64,000 nucleotides of DNA from an uncultured Prevotella sp. Lineage in GTDB: Bacteria > Bacteroidota > Bacteroidia > Bacteroidales > Bacteroidaceae. Below, one piece after another: positions 54,194-62,559 of the stretch. Position 1 is the stretch's first letter. Each line of letters starts with the position of its first letter. Location: contig CAAGIW010000012.1 of the NCBI GenBank assembly GCA_900770025.1, positions 16,596 to 80,595 of the forward strand, given 5' to 3'. The position numbers were made by a program, and so were the translations under genes. The notes under the pieces are model-generated. The model saw only the letters and a list, made by a program, of their open reading frames with translations, was not told where the DNA came from and made no database searches.

Positions 54194-54991
54194 TCAGCGC
54201 CAGCCCATCCACTGCTTCCGTTCCGCCGGCTCCATCTTTTCGATGGCATAGCGCAGGGCGGTGCGGGGCATGGTGGCGGCATACTGTTCCAAAAAGCGGC
54301 GCAGCAGCATCAGGTCTCTCTTCCCCACCTCTCTCAGCATCCAGCCCACTGCCTTCTGTATCAGGTCGTGCGGGTGATGCAGCAGCAGTTTTGCCAACTG
54401 CAGGGTGTCGTCATACTGGTGATGGCGGATGAGCATCAGGGTTGACACGATGGCTATGCGCTGTTTCCACATGCAGGGCGACGAGGCCAACTGCCCCAGC
54501 ACGTCACGCTCCACAGGCAGTCCGTCGGGTCCGGGGTGCAGCATCCACACGCCTAAGATATAGGGTGCCGACAAATCCACCAAGTCCCAGTTGTTGGCTC
54601 TTTCGGCATGACGCAGGTAGAACTGTGCCAGTTCTTGTCTTCTGAGGGCCATTTCCTGCAATTTCGCTATGTCGCCCACTCTCTTGCCGGGCACGGCCTG
54701 CTGCATCATGCGCCCCAACAGCAGCCATCCGCAGAGCCTCACCTCGTGCCACTCGCTGTGCAGCAGTTGCTCCACTTCGGTCAGCGGCATGGGCAGCGTT
54801 GCCTGCTTCACCACCATGCGTGTCTGCGGCACCTTGATGCCCAGAAAGCGGTCGCCCTCGCCATACTGTCCCTTGCCCGTCTTGAAAAACCGCGACAGCA
54901 CCCTGCTCTGCTCCTTATTGCGCATCTGCAGCAGCACTTCCGTTATCTGTCGGGCCTCAAATCCTGCCCCTTCCATCATCTGTTTATCCAT
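54194..54991 (-). CDS. AlkD-like DNA alkylation repair protein
   Basis: Probable DNA glycosylase of the HEAT-repeat AlkD family, removing positively charged alkylated bases. 265 residues, almost all alpha-helical repeats: FFKTGKGQYGEGDRFLGIKVPQTRMVVK at the front and LLHSEWHEVRLCGWLLLG, NNWDLVDLSAPYILG and DLIQKAVGWMLREVGKRD further on, matching the alkylation-repair family. The start at 54991 is chosen because the in-frame ATG at 55033 lies upstream of the -7 box at 55002-55009. Confidence 0.85.
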   Translation of the reverse strand: MDKQMMEGAGFEARQITEVLLQMRNKEQSRVLSRFFKTGKGQYGEGDRFLGIKVPQTRMVVKQATLPMPLTEVEQLLHSEWHEVRLCGWLLLGRMMQQAVPGKRVGDIAKLQEMALRRQELAQFYLRHAERANNWDLVDLSAPYILGVWMLHPGPDGLPVERDVLGQLASSPCMWKQRIAIVSTLMLIRHHQYDDTLQLAKLLLHHPHDLIQKAVGWMLREVGKRDLMLLRRFLEQYAATMPRTALRYAIEKMEPAERKQWMGWR

Positions 54992-55001
54992 ATTGCTTGT
55001 A

Positions 55002-55009
55002 CAAATATA
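55002..55009 (-). promoter_or_regulatory. -7 box of the alkD-like gene
   Basis: TATATTTG on the minus strand, 10 bases before the chosen ATG, giving a very short leader. Confidence 0.5.
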
Positions 55010-55189
55010 GTGATTTTTGCCCGAATAATCCACTTCGTGTCAAAAGTATGTTGGCAGAGGCTTAGATTTCACTTCTGTCATGGAGTCAGATAGCCATCAC
55101 TCGGTCGCTTAAAATTTCTTGTCCTTGTTTTGCACTTACAGCGTAGAATCATCAGGAAATTCCATGCCGTGAGCGAGCCTCCTGAGCAT

Positions 55190-55470
55190 CGTTTTGCAAA
55201 ACTGCCACTTTTGGAACGCAAAACTGCCACTTTTAGAACGCAAAACTGCCACTTTTGGAACGCAAAAGTGGCAGTTTTAGAAAACGCCCCCATTTGCCTT
55301 GGAATGCGAACTGCACTCAACTGGATTTTTGAAAGTCAATTATCCGCTCATAATCAATCACTTATACTGCAATAGAATCGTGTCTTCATTCTTTCCTTCT
55401 CCTCCCCTTGGGGAGGTTGGGTGGGGCTTTTAATCCTTTAATTCTTTAATTCTTTAATTCCCCCCTTGGG
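55190..55470. repeat. Interspersed composite repeat, copy E (22-base array 55190-55286)
   Basis: The 606-base gap between two divergent genes contains no supported gene apart from this element. It opens with GTTTTGCAAAAC. Three units carry AAAACTGCCACTTTT and the last carries its exact reverse complement AAAAGTGGCAGTTTT. Units 3 and 4 (55242-55256, 55264-55278) form a perfect 15-base-pair hairpin with a 7-base loop. The tail has AGAAAACGCCCCC, TTATCCGCTCATAATCA, CTCCCCTTGGGGAG and TTTAATTC octamers. Confidence 0.8.
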
Positions 55471-55561
55471 GCGGCTGGGAGGGGAACCCACACTTGCGTC
55501 TTTTGATACATGGCCACCACAACTTTATACATCAGTGTAAGGGTTTCTCAACACTTATGTA

Positions 55562-55569
55562 TATCTTTG
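55562..55569 (+). promoter_or_regulatory. -7 box of the alpha/beta-hydrolase gene
   Basis: TATCTTTG followed by CAGAC, 28 bases before the ATG. Confidence 0.55.
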
Positions 55570-55597
55570 CAGACAGAACCTAAAGAACAAGACAAAG

Positions 55598-56494
55598 ATG
55601 AAACAGAAGATTCTAACCTTGGTGCTGTTGGCAAGCAGTGCATGGGCATTGGCGGCACAGGCGGCCAATCTTTCCATCACAGACAACAGCGAGATGGGCG
55701 GCACCGCAGGCGCATCTCAAAGCATGAAAACAGCGACCACCAAGCAGGAGGGCGGGAAAGTGGACACCCTATGGATAGACAATGGAGGCAGGCGCATCTA
55801 CGGCCTCATCAGCAAACCGCCATACACTGGCCAGAAACAGCCCGTGGCCATCATTTCGCACGGTTTCAACGGCAGTCATGCCTATGGGCGCACCTATTTC
55901 AAAATGCTGAACGAACTGGGCTACCAGTGCTACGTGTTCGACTTTCCCTGCGGCTCCGTGAACAGTCTGAGCGACCCCAACACGATGAACATGTCTGTGA
56001 TTGACGAGCAGAACGACCTGGAAGCCATCGTGCAGCACTTCCGCCATCAGCCCGACGTGGATGCCAAGAGGATTGTGCTCATCGGCGAAAGCCAGGGCGG
56101 ATTTGTGTCGGCCATGACGGCGGCCCGCATCCCCCGGCAGATACACAAGCTCGTGCTCGTGTTCCCTGCCCTCTGTATTCCCGACAACTGGAACACCCGC
56201 TATCCCAAAGAGACCGACATTCCCGACACCACCCGCCTGTGGAACGTGCCGTTGGGGCGTCGCTTCTTCATGGAACTGCGCCACATCGACGTGTTCAACA
56301 CCATCAAGAAGTTCCGCAAGCCCGTGCTCATCATCCAGGGCGATGCCGACCGTGTGGTGTCGATGGACGACTCGCGCCGCGCCGCAAAGCTGTATAAGGA
56401 TGCCCAACTTTACGTTATCCCGGGTGCAGGCCACGGCTTCAAGCCCAAGGAGCAGCAGCTGTCGCAAGAGCAAATCAGAGCGTTCCTGAGATGA
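55598..56494 (+). CDS. Secreted alpha/beta-hydrolase, esterase-like
   Basis: 298-residue exported serine hydrolase. Signal peptide about 1-22, then a short Ser/Thr-rich stretch, and an alpha/beta-hydrolase fold. The oxyanion loop region is ISHGFNGS near 87; the nucleophile Ser is in GESQGG near 165, the acid in QGDADRVV near 248, and the His in GAGHGF near 278, so the triad is complete. The layout resembles cinnamoyl/feruloyl esterases of gut bacteria, which would suit its glycan-degrading neighbours, but a peptidase or lipase role cannot be excluded. Its 3' end faces the regulator gene. Confidence 0.82.
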   Translation: MKQKILTLVLLASSAWALAAQAANLSITDNSEMGGTAGASQSMKTATTKQEGGKVDTLWIDNGGRRIYGLISKPPYTGQKQPVAIISHGFNGSHAYGRTYFKMLNELGYQCYVFDFPCGSVNSLSDPNTMNMSVIDEQNDLEAIVQHFRHQPDVDAKRIVLIGESQGGFVSAMTAARIPRQIHKLVLVFPALCIPDNWNTRYPKETDIPDTTRLWNVPLGRRFFMELRHIDVFNTIKKFRKPVLIIQGDADRVVSMDDSRRAAKLYKDAQLYVIPGAGHGFKPKEQQLSQEQIRAFLR

Positions 56495-56545
56495 ACGGCG
56501 ACACAGGTGCAGTGCTGTTAGGCCTGCAGTGCACAGGACAAAGGC

Positions 56546-58270
56546 TTACGGTTCGGCCGACGTGCTGCCACTGAACTGTGTGGGCGACATGCCGAACATC
56601 GTGCGGAAGCACCTGCTGAAATAGCTGACAGAGGAGAAACCCGTGGCATAACTTATTTCCGTAACACTCATGCCGCCCTTGCGCAGCAGTTCGGCCGCAC
56701 GGCGCAGGCGGATGGTGCGCACAAACTCGGAGGGCGTATAACCAGTGGCCGACTGTATCTTGCGGTAAAAGGTCATGCGGCTCATACACATATCGCTGCT
56801 CAACTGCTCCACAGTGTAGCCCTCGTCGTCAAGATGGGCCTCCACTTGGGCGATGGCACGCTGGAGCCACTGTCTCTCTCGCTCTGAAACCGCCATTTTT
56901 ACTGCTGACTGCGCCATACTTTGGTCTCCCAGACACACGTCGCTCCTCATCTGCTGCATAAAAAGCCTGCGCTGTTGGTGCAGCATCAGGATATGGCACA
57001 CAAGTGCCGACAATACCAGCAGGAGCCCGGCAAGCATCCACCACATCCATCCCGGCAGGCGTTCCTTCACCCTGTCACGCATGGGCTGGCTCCACCGGCC
57101 CGAAGGTGCCGTTTCCTGCAGTTCTATCATGTATGTGCCACAGGCTTCCCTGCTCTGTTGTCTCAGGGTCTTACGCATAGGGTCGTAAATCCTGACATAC
57201 CGATCGCTCAGCATAACAACCCGTCCGGCACTGTCCACCGACATGGCCGTCACCCCATCGCCATACTCGTTGGTGGCATAGTCGTCTATCCTTGTCTCTC
57301 CATGACTGTACCTGTACAGATGGCCGAATATGGAAGCAAACCACATGGTGCCGTCGGGAGCCAGCGCTATCGCCGAGATGTCCTTGATGTTGCTCACCAC
57401 TTTTTCCTCGCCATCCTGCCCTTTGCAACGTATATCCTTGCCTGTGCTGAACCATATATTGCCATTGCTGCCCACAGCCAAAGCCGTGGGACGCTCTGAG
57501 AGAGCACGGGCACGGCGCACCGAGTCGGCAGTCTCCTTGGTGAGCACGCTACCGTCGAACCAGCATTTCTGACTGCTTCTGCCCAGAACGTGGCATCCGC
57601 CGAAGCCGTCGGCCACCAGTTTGTTGCCCATATTGTCGGTAGATATGCGTCGGAAATCTATGCTGTCGGCCCATCCATCGCCCACCTGCACAAGCCGCTC
57701 TCCGTCGAGGCGCAGCGTTCCGCCCTCCCATTGCCTGCACAGCAGTTGCCCCTGAGAGTCCTCATATAGCCGGAAAATATATTTGTCGCCGGCATCAATT
57801 GTTCGCAGCAACCTGCCGTCGGCCGAGTACTCATACACCTTTCTGTTGGCGGTCAGCCACCAGTTGCCGCCAGATGCCACAAGGATATCGTCCACACGCC
57901 GGTCGTCCACCTCAGCAAGCCGCCTTATGCTGTAATCACTTTTATCAAGCACATTGGCGCCGTGGGTGGTTCCTATGAGAATCCAGTTGCCCGACTCGGC
58001 CAAACAGAGCACCGTGTTGCTTCCCAACAGGTCTGGATGCTCTGCATCAGAACGGAACACGTCCACCTGTCTTCCGTCGTCACGACAAACGCCGCCACCC
58101 TCTGTGGCATACCAAAGAAAGCCTTCGCTGTCTTGCATCACAAATAATACCTTGTCTGAAGAAAGCTGTCCGCGATTGGGAAGTGCCCACCTGCAATCAT
58201 CCTGTGCCATGAACGGCAGAGGAACAAACAGGAGTGTCAAAAGAAAGATTATGCCGTATTTTTTGTTCAT
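56546..58270 (-). CDS. Propeller-TM-AraC one-component regulator
   Basis: 574 residues. Signal peptide, then a shortened beta-propeller sensor (about 25-390, blades such as LWYATEGGGVCR, IWFSTGKDIRC, MWFASIFGHLYRY), a TM helix (about 408-430) and an AraC helix-turn-helix domain (about 475-570, with VTEISYATGFSSVSYFSRCFRTMFGM). There is no histidine kinase or receiver domain. The start at 58270 is chosen because the ATG at 58291 is inside the promoter. Divergent from the GH43 gene, which it may control together with the hydrolase. Confidence 0.85.
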   Translation of the reverse strand: MNKKYGIIFLLTLLFVPLPFMAQDDCRWALPNRGQLSSDKVLFVMQDSEGFLWYATEGGGVCRDDGRQVDVFRSDAEHPDLLGSNTVLCLAESGNWILIGTTHGANVLDKSDYSIRRLAEVDDRRVDDILVASGGNWWLTANRKVYEYSADGRLLRTIDAGDKYIFRLYEDSQGQLLCRQWEGGTLRLDGERLVQVGDGWADSIDFRRISTDNMGNKLVADGFGGCHVLGRSSQKCWFDGSVLTKETADSVRRARALSERPTALAVGSNGNIWFSTGKDIRCKGQDGEEKVVSNIKDISAIALAPDGTMWFASIFGHLYRYSHGETRIDDYATNEYGDGVTAMSVDSAGRVVMLSDRYVRIYDPMRKTLRQQSREACGTYMIELQETAPSGRWSQPMRDRVKERLPGWMWWMLAGLLLVLSALVCHILMLHQQRRLFMQQMRSDVCLGDQSMAQSAVKMAVSERERQWLQRAIAQVEAHLDDEGYTVEQLSSDMCMSRMTFYRKIQSATGYTPSEFVRTIRLRRAAELLRKGGMSVTEISYATGFSSVSYFSRCFRTMFGMSPTQFSGSTSAEP

Positions 58271-58288
58271 TTCGGTGTCATGTTCATG

Positions 58289-58296
58289 CAAAGTTA
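58289..58296 (-). promoter_or_regulatory. -7 box of the propeller-AraC regulator
   Basis: TAACTTTG followed by CATG on the minus strand, 18 bases before the chosen ATG. Confidence 0.55.
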
Positions 58297-58349
58297 CATA
58301 ATTTCAATGTGAAGTTACACCAATACAAGAGGCATTTAAACTGTTTTAG

Positions 58350-58357
58350 TACTTTTG
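58350..58357 (+). promoter_or_regulatory. -7 box of the GH43 gene
   Basis: TACTTTTG followed by CGACC, 34 bases before the ATG and only about 54 bases from the divergent regulator's -7 box, so one regulator site could act on both. Confidence 0.5.
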
Positions 58358-58391
58358 CGACCGAAACCTACAACAAACAAAACAAAGTATT

Positions 58392-60941
58392 ATGAAACAA
58401 CTACTGACCTTTTTGCTTGTACTGACGGCTACTGTTGTCTGCAAAGCTGCCGAGACCACGGCACCCGTTATCAACAACGACACCTTTTGGCAAACCACTT
58501 CAGGCAATTACATCTACAGCCAGGGAGGGGGCATCTTCCGTTTTCCCGATGCGAAGGGCGTGGAACATTATTATTGGTATGGCGTGAAATATCAGGAGGC
58601 TGTTGACTATTGTCCCAAAGCACTGGCCGGCAGCAAGAGCAACATCACCAATTTTCTGTCGGTGACCTGCTACCAAAGCGACGACTTGGTGAACTGGACA
58701 TTCGTGAACGACGTGCTAACGCCAACATCGGCAGGCTGGGCATACTGGGTGGGACGACTCGGTGTGGCATACATTGAAGAGGCCAAGAAATATGCGTTGA
58801 TAACACAATTCAACGACAATGTGCTGGTGGCCACCTGCGACACGCCCACCGGAAACTTCCAGCGGCACAACCAGATTGACATGACCGACCTAATAGGAAC
58901 GCCCAATACCGGCGACCAGACAGTGTTCACCGACCCCGACACGGGCAAGTCGTACCTGTGTTACAGCTATGGAAAAGGTCGGTCGCGCATATATTTGTCG
59001 GAAATCGGAGTGTGCGATGACGGAAAGATTGGACTGAAAGACTGCCATCAGATATACAAAGGCTCAGGACGTGAAGGCGACTGCATGTTCAAGTATAACG
59101 GAAAATACTACGTCTGCGCCAGCGACCTGTACGGCTGGAACGCTTCCAACGTGTACTATCTTGAGGCATCAAGCATCTACGGACCATACACACCAACGAA
59201 CGACATGCAGGTGATGCCGGGTTCGGGAGATGACTACGGACACGTTACACAAACAGGATTCTTCTACACTGTTCAGGGAACAAAGCAGGAAACGGTTATC
59301 TATTGCGGCGACCGCTGGGCAGGTTTTGCAGGAAATGGCAACGGGTTCAACCAATGGTGTCCGCTGTCGTTCGTCAATGAGAAGCCCTATTTCAACTCCC
59401 TGAGTCAGTGGCACCTTGATGCCGAGACGGGAGAATGGTGGGTTGGCAAGGAAAACAACTACGTAAAGAACTTCAGCTTTGATGCTGACCGCGTGAACAT
59501 TCCTAATGCCAACAAACCGTCACAGTCGTATCTGCGCGGCTGGACAACGGAAGTGAAAAAGGGCAACAAGGTGGTTATCGGAGATGCCAATTCACCCGTG
59601 CTCAACGGAAAGAACTCAAGCACCGACCGCAATATCGTGATGGGCAATTACTGTCTGAACATCTCTGACAAGACAGACTTCCAGCGCAAGGTCTATCAGA
59701 AGGTATCCTCCACAGCCTACGTGCAGCTACCCGACGGACAGTACACGCTGAAAGCATACGCCAAGGCGGGCAGTGCATTCAACGAACTCTACATGTACGC
59801 AACGTGCAACGGCCAGACCTTCAAGGCCGACATCAGCGATGCCGACAGCCAATGGCGTCTCTATACCATCAACGACATAACCATCGAGGGCGGAAGTGCA
59901 GAGATAGGATTCTATGCCGATGGACAGGCTGATGCCTGGTGCCACATAGACGACGTGGCCTTAGTTCTGAGTGAAAGCACAGAAGGTGATACCGATATGC
60001 CCATTTCACTGAAGACCAGTCCCTCATCAGAGGATGTTTCCTATATGGACGGTTCCATGAACTTCATCTTCAATCAGAGAATCAAACACACGGGAGATAT
60101 CATCATCACGGGAAAAGACTTTGAACGCATCACCCACGTCACCACCGCCGGCTCGGCCCTTACGGTCACCTACGAGGGACTCAACGCCAATACAGACTAC
60201 ACCCTCACGTTTCCCGAAGGCTCTATCAGCAGCATGGACGGCAGCAAGACATTGGAAGCAGCCATCAGGTTCAGTTTTTCAACCTGCGACTTCGGTGCTC
60301 TTGACAATATCAAGGACACGCATAAGGGAAGAGCTGCCGCACTGCCCATCAATTTCAAGCCATTCGATGAAATCGGACTTCTGAAGCGTGAAGACGGAAG
60401 CACGCAGGAAAACAGCAACGAACACCCACACTGGGTACAAGTATCGGGAGAAAAGACTGCCGAAAAAGCCGTCTTCACCAAGACCTCAGACAAGATAATG
60501 ACTTTCTATCAGACTCCATCACCGGCCATGAGACTGAAGGCCGACTATAGCGGAAACAACTATGTTGAATTCAAAATACAAGAGACTCGCAATGCAGACG
60601 TCACGCCCAGTTGGCGCACTATCCGCGTGCTCCGTGCAGAGGACTTTCCCTTCGACGACATCATCCCTCTCAACAGCGAGTCGCGCTTCATCAAGCTCAC
60701 TGCTCCCGTTCTGTCTGGCAACGTGACCGTATATGAGTTCCGGGTTGCAGATGAAAAGGGAACGGGATTAGACAAAGACATCGACCTGTCTGTAACAGAC
60801 TTCACAGCAGGCAACACAGTGAGCATCGAATACTTCACCCTATCAGGAAAACGCACCACAACGCCCCCACAAGGCATCTGCTTGATGCGCACAATCAAGA
60901 ACAACGGCACAGTATTCATCAAAAAGGTTACCAACATATAG
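58392..60941 (+). CDS. GH43-family glycosidase (subfamily 24-like) with accessory domains
   Basis: 849-residue secreted enzyme. Signal peptide (about 1-20), a five-bladed GH43 propeller (about 28-340) with SQGGGIFRFPDAKGVEHYYWYGVKY and TDPDTGKSYLCYS, then a galactose-binding-like module (about 355-535), an Ig-like domain (about 543-635, LNANTDYTLTFPEG) and a further beta domain. It ends in a tail YFTLSGKRTTTPPQGICLMR and KVTNI, resembling C-terminal sorting-type endings common in Prevotella. Subfamily 24 members are often exo-beta-1,3-galactanases acting on arabinogalactan, suggested here from the N-terminal motif only. A strong terminator follows. Confidence 0.8.
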   Translation: MKQLLTFLLVLTATVVCKAAETTAPVINNDTFWQTTSGNYIYSQGGGIFRFPDAKGVEHYYWYGVKYQEAVDYCPKALAGSKSNITNFLSVTCYQSDDLVNWTFVNDVLTPTSAGWAYWVGRLGVAYIEEAKKYALITQFNDNVLVATCDTPTGNFQRHNQIDMTDLIGTPNTGDQTVFTDPDTGKSYLCYSYGKGRSRIYLSEIGVCDDGKIGLKDCHQIYKGSGREGDCMFKYNGKYYVCASDLYGWNASNVYYLEASSIYGPYTPTNDMQVMPGSGDDYGHVTQTGFFYTVQGTKQETVIYCGDRWAGFAGNGNGFNQWCPLSFVNEKPYFNSLSQWHLDAETGEWWVGKENNYVKNFSFDADRVNIPNANKPSQSYLRGWTTEVKKGNKVVIGDANSPVLNGKNSSTDRNIVMGNYCLNISDKTDFQRKVYQKVSSTAYVQLPDGQYTLKAYAKAGSAFNELYMYATCNGQTFKADISDADSQWRLYTINDITIEGGSAEIGFYADGQADAWCHIDDVALVLSESTEGDTDMPISLKTSPSSEDVSYMDGSMNFIFNQRIKHTGDIIITGKDFERITHVTTAGSALTVTYEGLNANTDYTLTFPEGSISSMDGSKTLEAAIRFSFSTCDFGALDNIKDTHKGRAAALPINFKPFDEIGLLKREDGSTQENSNEHPHWVQVSGEKTAEKAVFTKTSDKIMTFYQTPSPAMRLKADYSGNNYVEFKIQETRNADVTPSWRTIRVLRAEDFPFDDIIPLNSESRFIKLTAPVLSGNVTVYEFRVADEKGTGLDKDIDLSVTDFTAGNTVSIEYFTLSGKRTTTPPQGICLMRTIKNNGTVFIKKVTNI

Positions 60942-60968
60942 ACAACTCAGGAACACGCCATTTGGCGG

Positions 60969-61008
60969 GTAGCGGACAGGAACTCCTGTCCGCTACTTTA
61001 TTTTTCTT
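60969..61008 (+). terminator. Rho-independent terminator of the GH43 gene
   Basis: 13-base arms GTAGCGGACAGGA / TCCTGTCCGCTAC (60969-60981, 60984-60996) followed by TTTATTTTTC, about 27 bases after the GH43 stop. Confidence 0.88.
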
Positions 61009-61042
61009 CTTCTTTCCAAGGCTGATTCTCACAAATTTTTCC

Positions 61043-61113
61043 TAACTTTGCGTAGGATATCCGTTACCACAGACAGTGCAAACAGGTGTGGCTCACCGCC
61101 AACACCTGCACTG
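61043..61113 (+). promoter_or_regulatory. Promoter and hairpin leader of bcp
   Basis: TAACTTTG at 61043-61050 is a perfect -7 box. The roughly 130-base leader contains CAGTGC (61074-61079) and AGGTGT (61084-61089) pairing with ACACCT (61102-61107) and GCACTG (61108-61113), a 12-base-pair stem with a 4-base bulge. No U-run follows, so it is more likely an mRNA-stability or regulatory structure than a terminator. Confidence 0.55.
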
Positions 61114-61184
61114 TTTCAGCACCACACGGACAGAACTACCCCCCAAACACGCAACAACAGTTTCACATTATTATATATACATAT

Positions 61185-61649
61185 ATGACAACAGGAGACA
61201 AGATACCCGAAATACTGGGTAGAGACCAAAACGGCAACGAGATAAAGAGCAGTGACTACAGGGGCAAGAAGATTGTGCTATACAGCTATCCCAAGGCCAA
61301 CACCCCCGGATGCACCGCCGAGGCATGTTCGCTGCAGGAGCACAAAAAGGAACTTGAGGCTGCGGGCTATGCCATCATTGGTGTGAGCAAGGACAAGGAA
61401 GCCCTGCAGAAAAAGTTTGCCGATGCCTACCAACTCGACTTCCCCCTCATCGCCGACACCGACACCACGCTGCTGCAAACCTTGGGATGCTGGGGCGAAA
61501 AGGTGGCCTGCGGCCGCCGCACCATAGGCACCCTGCGCACCACCTACTTGGTGAATGAGGAGGGAGTGATTGAGAAAATCTTCACACCCAAGGAGATAAA
61601 GACCAAGATTCACGCACAGCAGATTCTGGACTATATCGCATGCAAATGA
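61185..61649 (+). CDS. bcp: Thioredoxin-dependent peroxiredoxin, Bcp/PrxQ type
   Basis: 154-residue cytoplasmic peroxidase that reduces hydrogen peroxide and organic hydroperoxides. The active-site region is NTPGCTAEACSL: Cys43 is the peroxidatic cysteine and Cys48 the resolving one, the spacing of the atypical 2-Cys Bcp class. The start at 61185 gives the standard N-terminus; an in-frame ATG at 61086 would place 33 non-homologous residues inside the leader hairpin. Its stop overlaps the LytTR gene. Confidence 0.93.
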   Translation: MTTGDKIPEILGRDQNGNEIKSSDYRGKKIVLYSYPKANTPGCTAEACSLQEHKKELEAAGYAIIGVSKDKEALQKKFADAYQLDFPLIADTDTTLLQTLGCWGEKVACGRRTIGTLRTTYLVNEEGVIEKIFTPKEIKTKIHAQQILDYIACK

Positions 61650-62518
61650 TCAAAGAGCGACTGATAAGTGCTGCCATCGGCACCTTGTTTGTCGCCATCT
61701 TCCAACCTTTCGGTATCATCCACTTCGGTTGGTGGCGCTGGCCGCTGCTCATCGGCATCGGTATGCTGATTGCTTTCTCGTGCCTTGCGGGCGAGTTTGT
61801 GGTGGACAAGCTGCTCAAACTGCCCAACGACATATCGAGAGGCTCGCGCTATATCATGCGCCGCAACCTGCTGTTCGAGGCCATCAACGTGCCCCTGCTC
61901 ACCGCCCTGCTGTGCATCTACCTGCACTATTTGGTGAACAACGAGCACATCGACAACCACTTTGGCTGGAACACACTGGGCAGCGTGCTGCTGGTCAACG
62001 CCTACACCACGGTGATTATCCACCTGTATTGGCGCAATGTGTATAAGAAACGCATCTTTGCCATGCAGTTAGAAGAGGCGCAGCGGCTCAACGGCATACT
62101 GGCAGAACGCTTCAGACAGGAGCAGATGCGGCACAACGACCGTGAGGACAACGGCAGCAACGGCGGCATGGCACCCCTGTGCATCGAGGGAAGCACCAAG
62201 GAGAAGGTGACCGTGGAGCCACGCAACTTCCTCTTTGCCGAGTCGGAAGCCAACTACGTGAATGTGCACTATCTGAAAGACAACGAGGTGAAAACCACCA
62301 TGCTGCGCTCCACCATCAAGGACGTGGCGGATGCCGTGTGCTCGTGTTCCAACATCCTGCGCTGCCATCGGGCCTTCATTGCCAACATGCAGCAGGTGCA
62401 TCATTTGGAGGGTCGCAGCAGCGGATTCATGTTGGTGATGAACCACCAGGCGGGCATCGTGCCGGTGTCGAAGACCTATCAGCAGAGCGTGAAGACACAG
62501 TTGGAGTCGCCTGCATAA
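61640..62518 (+). CDS. Membrane-anchored LytTR transcription regulator
   Basis: 292 residues: about four hydrophobic helices (about 8-135), a cytoplasmic linker (Glu/Arg-rich, about 136-180) and a LytTR DNA-binding domain (about 190-285, with NFLFAESEANYVNVHYL and ILRCHRAFIANMQQVHHLEGRSSGF). There is no receiver domain, so it likely senses at or in the membrane and is not a normal two-component response regulator. An ATG at 61646 overlaps the bcp stop (ATGA); one at 61640 overlaps by 10 bases. The coupling suggests co-expression with the peroxiredoxin. Signal unknown. Confidence 0.85.
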   Translation: MQMIKERLISAAIGTLFVAIFQPFGIIHFGWWRWPLLIGIGMLIAFSCLAGEFVVDKLLKLPNDISRGSRYIMRRNLLFEAINVPLLTALLCIYLHYLVNNEHIDNHFGWNTLGSVLLVNAYTTVIIHLYWRNVYKKRIFAMQLEEAQRLNGILAERFRQEQMRHNDREDNGSNGGMAPLCIEGSTKEKVTVEPRNFLFAESEANYVNVHYLKDNEVKTTMLRSTIKDVADAVCSCSNILRCHRAFIANMQQVHHLEGRSSGFMLVMNHQAGIVPVSKTYQQSVKTQLESPA

Positions 62519-62559
62519 GCTTATCGCCCCACATTTTCCACATTATATAATATATATAG

